Source of the DNA: Aliiroseovarius halocynthiae
GTDB taxonomy: Bacteria; Pseudomonadota; Alphaproteobacteria; Rhodobacterales; Rhodobacteraceae
DNA length: 64,000 nucleotides
Direction: 5' to 3'
Assembly (NCBI RefSeq): GCF_007004645.1
Contig: NZ_ML660019.1
Span: 1,136,437 to 1,200,436, forward strand
Under the pieces are notes generated by a model. That model had not been told where the DNA came from and ran no database searches. It saw only the letters and a list, made by a program, of their open reading frames with translations. Positions 55,680-64,000 of the stretch are shown piece after piece. Made by a program: the position numbers and the translations under genes. Within the stretch, counting starts at the first letter, position 1. The number at the start of each line of letters is the position of its first letter.

Positions 55680-56723
55680 GTGAGCCGTGCTTATTTGGAC
55701 TGGAACGCCACGACACCTTTGCGTGCCGAGGCCAAGGTCGCGATGATCGACGCGATGGAGCTTGTGGGCAATCCGTCCTCGGTGCATGCCGAAGGGCGCG
55801 CGGCAAAAGGCCTGATCGAGCGTGCGCGCAAGGACCTGGCAGCGGCACTTGGAGCAGACGGGGCGGACATCATTTTCACATCGTCAGCAACCGAAGCTGC
55901 GGCACTCGCCTTGGCAGGGCGAAATCTGTCTTGCGCGGGGATCGAGCATGATGCTGTGCGGTCTTGGTGCACAGAAGGTTTGGCAATTGACCGGCAGGGC
56001 GCTGTGAATGTCCCGACACCTGCGCAAAGCACATTACAGCTGGCCAATTCCGAGACCGGAATCATTCAGGCGCTGCCCGAAAGGCTGTTCATGACCGATG
56101 CCACGCAGGCCTTCGGGAAGATCCCATTTGCCTTCAACTGGTGCGGAGCGGATATGGCCATCGTGTCGGCCCATAAGCTGGGCGGGCCAAAAGGCATCGG
56201 GGCGCTGATCGTCAAACGAGGCACCGAGATTGAGGCGCGAATCAAGGGCGGCGGGCAAGAGATGGGCCGCCGCTCCGGAACCGAGAATGTCATCGGAGTA
56301 GCGGGCTTTGCAGCCGCGGCATTGGCCGCACAGAGGGATCTTGAAACGGGTGTTTGGTCGCGGGTTGAGAAACTTAGAAAGATTCTAGAAAACACCATTG
56401 CGGAATCGGCGAATAAGACTATTTTTGTCGGGAAAGACGCGAACAGGCTTCCCAACACATCGTGTTTCGTCACTCCGGGATGGAAGGGTGAAACGCAGGT
56501 GATGGTGATGGACCTGGCCGGATTTGCGGTTTCCGCAGGCTCGGCCTGTTCCTCTGGGAAGGTAAAAACCAGCGCTGCCTTGGCGGCAATGGGATTTGAC
56601 CGGGATCATGCGGGATGCGCTTTGCGCGTCTCGCTTGGCCCTTTGACAAGTGAGGATGAAGTCCGGGCTTTTGCACAAGCCTGGCTTCGCGAACATGACA
56701 AATTTCGGGCGCGTGGCCGCTAG
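55680..56723 (+). CDS. Cysteine desulfurase, NifS/IscS-like (class I)
   Basis: 347 residues from the GTG at 55680, with GAAGGAG upstream; upstream residues of the longer frame read through the repeat element. It begins SRAYLDWNATTPLRAEAKVA. PLP lysine in VSAHKLGGPKG, active cysteine in VSAGSACSSGKVKTS. Other NifS motifs: GNPSSVHAEGRAAK, GRRSGTENVIG. It is about 50 residues shorter than IscS, missing some of the internal loops. Supplies sulfur for cluster assembly. A second desulfurase, SufS, is at the end of the operon. Confidence 0.87.
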   Translation: MSRAYLDWNATTPLRAEAKVAMIDAMELVGNPSSVHAEGRAAKGLIERARKDLAAALGADGADIIFTSSATEAAALALAGRNLSCAGIEHDAVRSWCTEGLAIDRQGAVNVPTPAQSTLQLANSETGIIQALPERLFMTDATQAFGKIPFAFNWCGADMAIVSAHKLGGPKGIGALIVKRGTEIEARIKGGGQEMGRRSGTENVIGVAGFAAAALAAQRDLETGVWSRVEKLRKILENTIAESANKTIFVGKDANRLPNTSCFVTPGWKGETQVMVMDLAGFAVSAGSACSSGKVKTSAALAAMGFDRDHAGCALRVSLGPLTSEDEVRAFAQAWLREHDKFRARGR

Positions 56724-56751
56724 GGTGCGTGGGTCCGGGTGAAAGGAAAAC

Positions 56752-58275
56752 ATGGCCGGTGTTGATGAACTGATCGCCAAAGAAGGCGTTGAAGAGGAAA
56801 CCGTTGAAGCGGTGAAATCTCTTGCCGGGACGTATAAATACGGCTGGGAAACCGAGATCGAGATGGAATACGCCCCCAAAGGCGTGAACCCCGATATCGT
56901 CCGTCTGATTTCCGGAAAGAATGACGAACCCGAATGGATGACCGAATGGCGTCTAGAAGCGTTTGCGCGATGGGAAAAGCTGGACGAACCGGCATGGGCG
57001 CTGCTGAACTATCCGGAAATCGACTTTCAGGACCAGTATTACTATGCCCGTCCGAAATCGATGGAAGAAAAGCCAAAGTCGCTGGATGATGTGGATCCCA
57101 AGTTGCTGGAAACATACCAGAAACTCGGCATTCCGCTGAAAGAACAGATGATCCTTGCTGGCGTTGAAGGTGCCGAGGATATGCCAGCCGAGGGCCGCAA
57201 GGTCGCTGTGGACGCTGTGTTTGACTCGGTATCCGTTGGGACCACTTTCCAAGAGGAGTTGAAAAAGGCTGGCGTCATTTTCTGTTCGATCTCGGAAGCG
57301 ATCCGCGAGCATCCTGAGCTGGTGAAGAAATACCTTGGGTCCGTGGTGCCAGTGTCGGACAACTATTATGCGACGCTGAATTCGGCCGTATTCTCGGACG
57401 GGTCGTTTGTTTACATCCCGCCCAACACGCGCTGCCCGATGGAGCTGTCGACCTATTTCCGTATCAACGCGGAGAACACTGGCCAGTTCGAACGTACGCT
57501 GATCATCGCCGATAAAGGCAGCTATGTCAGCTACTTGGAAGGTTGTACTGCGCCGCAACGTGATACCGCACAGCTGCACGCCGCCGTGGTTGAAATCATC
57601 ATCGAAGAAGACGCTGAGGTGAAATACTCGACCGTTCAAAACTGGTTCCCCGGTGATGAAGAGGGCAAAGGCGGCATTTATAACTTCGTGACGAAACGTG
57701 CGGATTGCCGTGGGGATCGGTCGAAAGTGATGTGGACGCAGGTGGAAACCGGTTCTGCCGTGACGTGGAAATACCCGTCCTGCATCCTGCGCGGCGCGGA
57801 AAGCCAGGGCGAGTTCTATTCGATCGCGATCACCAACAACTATCAGCAGGCTGATACAGGCACGAAGATGGTGCATCTGGGGCGCGATACGAAATCGCGG
57901 ATCGTGTCGAAGGGGATTTCGGCCGGCAAGGCGCAGAATACCTATCGTGGGCTTGTGTCGATGCACCCGAAAGCCAAGAACTCGCGCAACTATACGCAGT
58001 GCGACAGCCTTTTGATTGGTGACAAATGCGGGGCGCATACCGTTCCCTATATCGAGGTGAAGAACAACTCCTCCCGCGTCGAGCACGAAGCGACCACGTC
58101 GAAGGTGGACGAAGAACAGATGTTCTATTGCCGCCAGCGGGGCATGGACGAGGAAGAGGCGGTAGCCCTGATCGTCAACGGCTTCGCCAAAGAGGTGCTG
58201 CAAGCCCTGCCGATGGAATTTGCCATGGAAGCCCAACAGCTTGTGGCGATTTCGCTGGAAGGATCCGTTGGATGA
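56752..58275 (+). CDS. sufB: Fe-S cluster assembly protein SufB
   Basis: 507 residues, beta-helix scaffold subunit of SufBC2D. Key text: [79 protein letters not shown], and [26 protein letters not shown] lies before the ATG. Cysteines in EGCTAPQ and near residue 346 (YPSCILRG) are in the region that passes sulfur in E. coli SufB. Confidence 0.95.
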   Translation: MAGVDELIAKEGVEEETVEAVKSLAGTYKYGWETEIEMEYAPKGVNPDIVRLISGKNDEPEWMTEWRLEAFARWEKLDEPAWALLNYPEIDFQDQYYYARPKSMEEKPKSLDDVDPKLLETYQKLGIPLKEQMILAGVEGAEDMPAEGRKVAVDAVFDSVSVGTTFQEELKKAGVIFCSISEAIREHPELVKKYLGSVVPVSDNYYATLNSAVFSDGSFVYIPPNTRCPMELSTYFRINAENTGQFERTLIIADKGSYVSYLEGCTAPQRDTAQLHAAVVEIIIEEDAEVKYSTVQNWFPGDEEGKGGIYNFVTKRADCRGDRSKVMWTQVETGSAVTWKYPSCILRGAESQGEFYSIAITNNYQQADTGTKMVHLGRDTKSRIVSKGISAGKAQNTYRGLVSMHPKAKNSRNYTQCDSLLIGDKCGAHTVPYIEVKNNSSRVEHEATTSKVDEEQMFYCRQRGMDEEEAVALIVNGFAKEVLQALPMEFAMEAQQLVAISLEGSVG

Positions 58276-58389
58276 TTGTTTCCAAATTCGCATATCATAG
58301 TGCTCAAGTTGGTATGAGGGGAGTACTGGTCTCTTCATTCGACGTTGGCTATGCTGTGTGTGGGAACTACGCGTCAGGGAATAAGTGCG

Positions 58390-58968
58390 GTGGAAGATCA
58401 TCAAAAGCAGCATTTCGAAGAGCGGATCGCAAGGATTGGCACTCAAAAAACGGGGCACGGGCCTTCAGGGCGGGGCAAACCGTCTGCATTGAAGAGAATG
58501 TCGGCTCCACTGCTCACCATCTTGGCGTTTATGATCGGTCTAAGTGCGGTGGTGCTGGCCCGGTATCTTCGGTTCAACTTTGGAGTGGACACGGTCACCG
58601 GAGAGACCGCCGACACCATGATGTTGGCGGATATCGGTATCGGGGTCGCGATTGGCATTCTGGTGAAAATCGTACTGCGCATCAGGTCACCCAAATACTA
58701 CTCGGCGATGATCGTCGGAGTTCTGTTGTCTGTGGTGATGATGCACAATGTGGTACACTCGTCTCCAGAACTCTTCAGAACGTACTTTTCACCGGAATGG
58801 ACCCAGATGGTCGTCGAGAACACAAAGCCGAACTCGGTTTTGTTTCGCGGAGAATCCTATTCGGCGCAGGACATGTCGAGTGGACAGGTTGCAGGCGAGG
58901 GCGCCCAGAGCAACGAGGCCGCAGAACCGGCCGAAGTCAAGGTAAACCAGTTGCCGCAAGTGCGCTAG
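58390..58968 (+). CDS. Membrane protein of unknown function inside the suf operon
   Basis: 192 residues from the GTG at 58390 (start uncertain; ATG 58345 adds 15). A charged N-terminus (VEDHQKQHFEERIARI), then four hydrophobic segments, PLLTILAFMIGLSAVVLARY the first, followed by MMLADIGIGVAIGILVKIVL and YYSAMIVGVLLSVVMMHNVV. It ends in a polar Ser/Glu-rich tail. No family recognised. Position between sufB and sufC, with 144 bases to sufC, links it to cluster assembly by context only. Confidence 0.7.
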   Translation: MEDHQKQHFEERIARIGTQKTGHGPSGRGKPSALKRMSAPLLTILAFMIGLSAVVLARYLRFNFGVDTVTGETADTMMLADIGIGVAIGILVKIVLRIRSPKYYSAMIVGVLLSVVMMHNVVHSSPELFRTYFSPEWTQMVVENTKPNSVLFRGESYSAQDMSSGQVAGEGAQSNEAAEPAEVKVNQLPQVR

Positions 58969-59112
58969 TTTACTACCCTTCCGGGTGCTGTTTTACATAT
59001 AGAACTGAGTATCACGAGATGGGGCAGCGTGCTTACTGCCTAGTCGTGAATGGTGCTGATCAAACAGAAAGGGCTGCCCGGTCCTTTTGATCGGCGCGCA
59101 TGAGGAAGAAGA

Positions 59113-59871
59113 ATGCTGAAAATCAACAATCTGCACGTCAAACTTGAAGAAGAAGACAAGCAAATCCTGAAAGGTGTTGACCTTGAGGTGCCTGCGGGAA
59201 AAGTGCACGCAATCATGGGTCCGAACGGATCGGGCAAGTCGACCTTGTCATACGTTCTGTCTGGCCGCGATGGCTATGAAGTGACCAAAGGCGACGCGAC
59301 GCTGGACGGGGAAGAGCTGCTGGACATGGAGCCGGAAGAGCGCGCCGCTGCTGGTCTGTTCCTGGCCTTCCAATACCCGGTCGAGATCCCCGGTGTTGGC
59401 AACATGACCTTCCTGCGTACAGCGGTAAATGCTCAGCGCAAAGCACGCGGCGAAGCGGAAATGTCGGCTGCGGACTTCCTGAAATTCATCCGTGCCAAGG
59501 CAAAAGACCTGAAGATCGATGCAGACATGCTGAAACGCCCGGTCAATGTGGGCTTCTCGGGTGGCGAAAAGAAGCGCAACGAGATCCTGCAGATGGCGAT
59601 GCTTGAGCCCAAGATGTGCATCCTGGACGAAACGGACTCGGGCTTGGACGTGGACGCAATGAAGCTGGTGTCGGAGGGCGTGAACGCGCTGCGTGACGAA
59701 GGCCGGTCCTTCCTTGTGATCACCCACTATCAGCGTCTGTTGGACCACATCAAACCGGACGTTGTGCACATCATGGCTGCTGGCCGCATCATAAAATCGG
59801 GTGGACCCGAGCTGGCACTGGAAGTTGAACATAACGGCTATGCCGACATTCTGGCGGAGATCGACGCATGA
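59113..59871 (+). CDS. sufC: Fe-S cluster assembly ATPase SufC
   Basis: 252 residues. Walker A MGPNGSGKST, signature VGFSGGEKKRNEILQ, Walker B CILDETDSGLDVDA and switch VITHYQRL; Q-loop FLAFQYPVEIPG. Soluble ABC ATPase that drives SufBC2D. Start at 59113 with GAGGAAGAAG upstream; the stop overlaps sufD by four bases. Confidence 0.96.
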   Translation: MLKINNLHVKLEEEDKQILKGVDLEVPAGKVHAIMGPNGSGKSTLSYVLSGRDGYEVTKGDATLDGEELLDMEPEERAAAGLFLAFQYPVEIPGVGNMTFLRTAVNAQRKARGEAEMSAADFLKFIRAKAKDLKIDADMLKRPVNVGFSGGEKKRNEILQMAMLEPKMCILDETDSGLDVDAMKLVSEGVNALRDEGRSFLVITHYQRLLDHIKPDVVHIMAAGRIIKSGGPELALEVEHNGYADILAEIDA

Positions 59872-61157
59872 GCACCGCTGTGAAAGCACAGGCAGCTTTG
59901 ATCAGCGCGGATGCGCGTCCGGCCTCGGGGGCATGGGCGGCGGATGCGCGTGCGGATGCTGCAAGCCGTCTGGCTGCGATGGGATTGCCCACGCGCCGTG
60001 ACGAATATTGGAAATGGACCCGCCCCGACAGCCTGATCTCGGCAGAACCTGCTTCTGCTGACGTCTTCGACAACCAGGGCGAAACGCTGGTCTTCCACGA
60101 TATTGACCGCCTGAAGCTGGTCTTTGTGGACGGTGTGTTTGACGCGGATGCTTCGGACGCTTTGGACGGTGAAGGGCTTGAAATCGAACGCCTCTCAATG
60201 GCCGCGACGAAGGATATTCATTGGGCCAAAGATCTGTATGGCGTGCTGGAAACGGCTGGTCAGACTCCGGTACAACGTCCGCTTGCGGTCTACAACTCGG
60301 CCATGGCGACGGATGGCGTCGTGATCCGCGTCACCAAAACACCCACGCGTCCAGTGTCGCTGATCTATCGCCACGAAGATCCGGTATCTGATGTGATCCT
60401 GCACCACGTGATCCGTGTGGAAGAGGGCGCAAGCCTGACGCTGCTGGAAAACGGCGCCGCCGCCGCGCGCTTCAACCAAGTGACCGAGGTGGATGTGGCT
60501 AAGGGCGCGCAGTTCCATCACGTCCGTGCACAGGGCCGCGACCACGACCGGCAGGCAGTGACGCATATCTTCGCGCGTGTAGATGCTGAATCAGTGTTCA
60601 AAAGCTTCACCATGACGGTGAACGGCAAACTGACGCGCAACGAATGCGTGATCGACATCATCGGAGACGAAGCTGTTGCGCATATCGCCGGCGCGGCGCT
60701 TGGGGATGGGGCAGAAAGCGAGTTCCATCACGACGACACCGTGTTCATTACCCATGATGCGGTTGCGTGTGAAAGCCGCCAGGTCTTCAAGAAGGTGCTG
60801 AAAAACGGCGCAAAGGGCGTGTTCCAGGGCAAGATTTTGGTGAAGCCCGATGCACAGAAGACGGATGGTTATCAGAAGTCTCAGTCGCTTCTTCTGGATG
60901 ATGACGCAAGCTTCCAAGCCAAGCCCGAGCTTGAGATCTATGCCGATGACGTGATCTGTTCACACGGCTCGACCACGGGTGCGATCGATGAAGAGGCGCT
61001 GTTCTATCTGCGGTCGCGTGGGGTTCCCACGCCGATTGCGACCGACCTTTTGGTGCTGGCGTTCCTTGCCGATGCCATTGAAGAGATCGAGGATGAAGAC
61101 ATCGCTGCCGAAATCACTGGGCGTCTCGACGCTTGGTTGACACGGCGCCGCGGCTGA
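59868..61157 (+). CDS. sufD: Fe-S cluster assembly protein SufD
   Basis: 429 residues. SufB homologue without its N-terminal part. Text: RDEYWKWTRPDSLIS, PLAVYNSAMATDGVVIRV, SECVIDIIG-like core (NECVIDIIGDEAVAH), VFKKVLKNGAKGVFQGKILV, KPELEIYADDVICSHGSTTG, and EEALFYLRSRGV. Translationally coupled to sufC. Confidence 0.95.
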   Translation: MSTAVKAQAALISADARPASGAWAADARADAASRLAAMGLPTRRDEYWKWTRPDSLISAEPASADVFDNQGETLVFHDIDRLKLVFVDGVFDADASDALDGEGLEIERLSMAATKDIHWAKDLYGVLETAGQTPVQRPLAVYNSAMATDGVVIRVTKTPTRPVSLIYRHEDPVSDVILHHVIRVEEGASLTLLENGAAAARFNQVTEVDVAKGAQFHHVRAQGRDHDRQAVTHIFARVDAESVFKSFTMTVNGKLTRNECVIDIIGDEAVAHIAGAALGDGAESEFHHDDTVFITHDAVACESRQVFKKVLKNGAKGVFQGKILVKPDAQKTDGYQKSQSLLLDDDASFQAKPELEIYADDVICSHGSTTGAIDEEALFYLRSRGVPTPIATDLLVLAFLADAIEEIEDEDIAAEITGRLDAWLTRRRG

Positions 61158-61174
61158 TCTGAGGGGGGCGTCTG

Positions 61175-61678
61175 GTGTCGGTCCTGCAAGATATGGTGCA
61201 TGCCTATCGCCGCCCGCGCGCGGTGTTTCGCCAGCGCGTGGGCGACAGTCCGCGGGAAGATCGGGCGCTGGCGGTTCTGATCTTCGCCTGCGCCTTGGTC
61301 TTTGCCGCGCAAATGCCGCGTTTAGCGCGGCAGGCATATGAAACTGGCGAAGAATTGAACATGCTGTTGGGGGCGACCTTGCTTGGGTGGCTCTTTATCA
61401 TGCCCTTGGTACTTTATGCGCTGGGAACCTTCAGTCATGTGATCGCACGGATGTTCGGCGGTAAGGGAAGTAGCTATGCTGCACGCTTCGCGCTGTTCTG
61501 GGCACTTCTCTGCGCTGCACCGGTTTGGCTGCTCTGGGGGCTTGTGGCTGGGTTCATCGGGCCGGGCGTCCAATTGTCGCTGGTGGGCCTTCTGGCCCTT
61601 GTGGTGTTTATCCTGTTCTGGTCTATCAATCTGCGCGAGGCTGAACGCGGCCCGCAAGAGACAAGCAAGGCTATGTGA
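61175..61678 (+). CDS. YIP1-like membrane protein, first of a tandem pair
   Basis: 167 residues from GTG 61175 (GGGGGG site). N-terminal amphipathic segment with DMVHAYRRPRAVFRQRVGD, then four hydrophobic helices. The pattern of a short cytosolic start and four to five helices resembles the YIP1/DUF1282 clan. Runs into the next gene (TGATG). Function unknown; inserted between sufD and sufS. Confidence 0.68.
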   Translation: MSVLQDMVHAYRRPRAVFRQRVGDSPREDRALAVLIFACALVFAAQMPRLARQAYETGEELNMLLGATLLGWLFIMPLVLYALGTFSHVIARMFGGKGSSYAARFALFWALLCAAPVWLLWGLVAGFIGPGVQLSLVGLLALVVFILFWSINLREAERGPQETSKAM

Positions 61679-62274
61679 TGCAATTCACCCCCGGATATCT
61701 GTTTGGAATGGCGCTTCAGACTGTGCCCGAGCCACGCAAAGTGGCGCGCGATCTGTTCGCGCTAGGTCTGAGCCGCGAGTTCCTGTGGACAGCCTTGCTG
61801 CTGATGGTGGTTCTATCCACCTGTCTGATCATCATTGGATCTTTACTGCCGTCAGTTGGAACTGAACCCGTATCCCCGGCGTTGATCAGCCCCATCACGC
61901 TCGGTGTCCTTAACGGTATTCTCACATTTGGTATGGCCGCTGCCCTATATTTCGTAGGTCGACTAATGGGCGGGCAAGGCAATCTTGAAAACGCGATTGC
62001 CACAGTCGTTTGGGCACAGTTCATGTTGCTGGGAATTCAGGCGCTAACTGTGGTATTGTTGCTGTTCGCGCCGCTCATGGCAGCAATGCTCACCTTCGCT
62101 TCGGCCTTTATCTCGTTTTGGGTCCTTAGCCACTTTACGGCTGAGAACCACGGCTTTCGGTCTGCGGGTTTGGTCTTTGCGTCAATCCTGATCTTTATAG
62201 TTCTGTCAGCGTTTCCGTTGTCCCTTTTCCTGATGATTCTTGGGGTCGAACCGCCCCCTTTGCCGGTACAATGA
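61678..62274 (+). CDS. YIP1 family membrane protein, second of a tandem pair
   Basis: 198 residues from ATG 61678; a GTG three bases earlier is possible. MQFTPGYLFGMALQTVPEPRK is a YIP1-style start, followed by five helices including GQGNLENAIATVVWAQFML, a Yip1-domain phrase. Together with the preceding gene it interrupts the suf genes; 12 bases separate it from sufS. Confidence 0.72.
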   Translation: MQFTPGYLFGMALQTVPEPRKVARDLFALGLSREFLWTALLLMVVLSTCLIIIGSLLPSVGTEPVSPALISPITLGVLNGILTFGMAAALYFVGRLMGGQGNLENAIATVVWAQFMLLGIQALTVVLLLFAPLMAAMLTFASAFISFWVLSHFTAENHGFRSAGLVFASILIFIVLSAFPLSLFLMILGVEPPPLPVQ

Positions 62275-62286
62275 TCGGAACCAACC

Positions 62287-63507
<1,221 letters not shown>

Positions 63508-63516
63508 TGCATCGGT

Positions 63517-63603
63517 GGCTCACGTTGTGAGCCTAGGGGGCGTTGCCCCCGTCCGAGGTCATACGGCCTCAGACTCCCCCAGGATATTTTCAACAAGAAA
63601 ATG
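63517..63603 (+). repeat. Hairpin + AGGATATTT/ACAAGAAAA dispersed element, copy 4
   Basis: Two hairpins with GTT loops: GGCTCAC-GTT-GTGAGCC (63517-63533) and GGGGGC-GTT-GCCCCC (63536-63550), a weaker GAGG/CCTC pair, and the 23-base motif at 63581-63603 (AGGATATTT, TCAA, CAAGAAAATG). Follows sufS (plus) and faces the end of the tetR gene (minus). Confidence 0.82.
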
Positions 63604-63633
63604 CGGATGGTTGTCCGGCGGGAGGAGTGAAAA

Positions 63634-64000
63634 TCAGCTGTCTGCCTTGATCAATCCAAGCCCGCGCAGATAGATTCCGATCCCGCTTTCCAGAAGCTCT
63701 TCCGGTGGAAATGGGCTTTTCTGGCCGGGGCTGCCGCGACCAAAAAGTTCGACTACGCCGTGGCTCATGGCCCAAATATGGGCGCTGACCATGCGGGAGG
63801 GCGGGCGCTTATCTTCTGGCATGTTCTCGGTCAGTTTCGACGCCGCTTTTTCCAGCACGCCCATTGCGCGGGAAGACACCATGGCCAGTTCGGGCGAATG
63901 GTTGACCGAAATTCCGCTTTCGAACATCGAGATATAGTGGCCCGGATATTTGCGCGCGAAGGCCAGATAGGCGCGGCCGGTTGCTTCGAAACTGGCAAGT
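63634..64000 (-). CDS. TetR-family regulator, C-terminal part (5' end outside window)
   Basis: About 122 residues are visible and the frame is open to base 64000. It reads LASFEATGRAYLAFARKYPG, HYISMFESGISVNHSPELAM and then AHIWAMSHGVVELFGRG. That is the C-terminal WHG-type ligand domain (PF13305-like) of TetR/AcrR regulators; the DNA-binding part lies beyond the window. Regulated target unknown. Confidence 0.75.
   Translation of the reverse strand, partial: LASFEATGRAYLAFARKYPGHYISMFESGISVNHSPELAMVSSRAMGVLEKAASKLTENMPEDKRPPSRMVSAHIWAMSHGVVELFGRGSPGQKSPFPPEELLESGIGIYLRGLGLIKADS

Noticed and set aside
56953-58458. 501-residue frame antisense to sufB
   Set aside because: Shadow frame running through the whole gene; no domain recognisable, sufB is certain.

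Overview
The window looks like a chromosomal segment of a marine Rhodobacteraceae (Roseobacter-group alphaproteobacterium). Supporting signs are the gene content and order: iscR-suf operon, ligA-recG, a solo gluQRS/trmFO pair, a three-part B12-dependent methionine synthase toolkit, a single-cysteine IscR, and betaine and inositol catabolism. High GC with many long antisense shadow frames and ATGA/TGATG gene junctions also fit. No prophage, insertion sequence, CRISPR array or rRNA operon is visible. Gene density is about 90 percent.

Layout. 1-6158 (minus): an ugpCAEB-like ABC importer followed by two translationally coupled metallophosphoesterases, with a divergent LysR gene (6268-7143) across a probable operator. 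7500-9333 (plus): dusA and a TauE/SafE permease. 9596-16481 (minus): a thioesterase, tRNA-Gly(CCC), a RamA-like corrinoid activator, a CaiB-family CoA transferase, a small lipoprotein, and a tight operon of a PF13769-like protein, metF and a methyltetrahydrofolate:corrinoid methyltransferase. The activator, the methyltransferase and MetF supply parts of the split methionine synthase known from Rhodobacterales. 16775-20245 (plus): Ppx/GppA, RlmE and BetB. 20392-25550: myo-inositol catabolism (iolG-iolE-dioxygenase-iolB) with a divergent LacI regulator and two identical 14-bp operators. 25557-32656: Bcr/CflA pump, FrnE-type thioredoxin-fold protein, acyl-CoA ligase, XRE-cupin regulator, Acr3 arsenite pump and a YejA-like binding protein. 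32766-32876 carries a complete small-RNA unit (promoter, hairpin, terminator). 33041-34882: 3-hydroxybutyrate dehydrogenase and a patatin.

35028-36017 encodes an unusual protein: a ClpA-type N-domain without any AAA+ module, joined to a coiled coil and a glycine-rich hydrophobic C-terminus. 36117-41910: ArgO, DUF502, LigA and RecG, followed by a LexA-box-like GTTC array and a 40-residue membrane protein. 42362-45514: NifU-like scaffold, HisI, GluQ-RS and TrmFO, then a probable minus-strand RNA of four hairpins, three with C-rich loops. 45883-54961: glyoxalase-fold protein, GyrA, heme A synthase, M32 carboxypeptidase, a BTLCP protease, a secreted Lys/Pro/Gly-repeat protein and an alpha/beta hydrolase. 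55150-63507 (plus): iscR-nifS-sufB-orf-sufC-sufD-yip1-yip1-sufS. The window ends in the C-terminal part of a TetR regulator.

A recurring 23-base motif (AGGATATTT, four bases, ACAAGAAAA, one base, G), each time preceded by GC-rich hairpins, follows four plus-strand genes and is the clearest undescribed dispersed element here. The strongest candidates for new biology are this element, the two small RNAs, the Clp-N fusion protein, and the matching arginine-rich tails on two components of the split methionine synthase.
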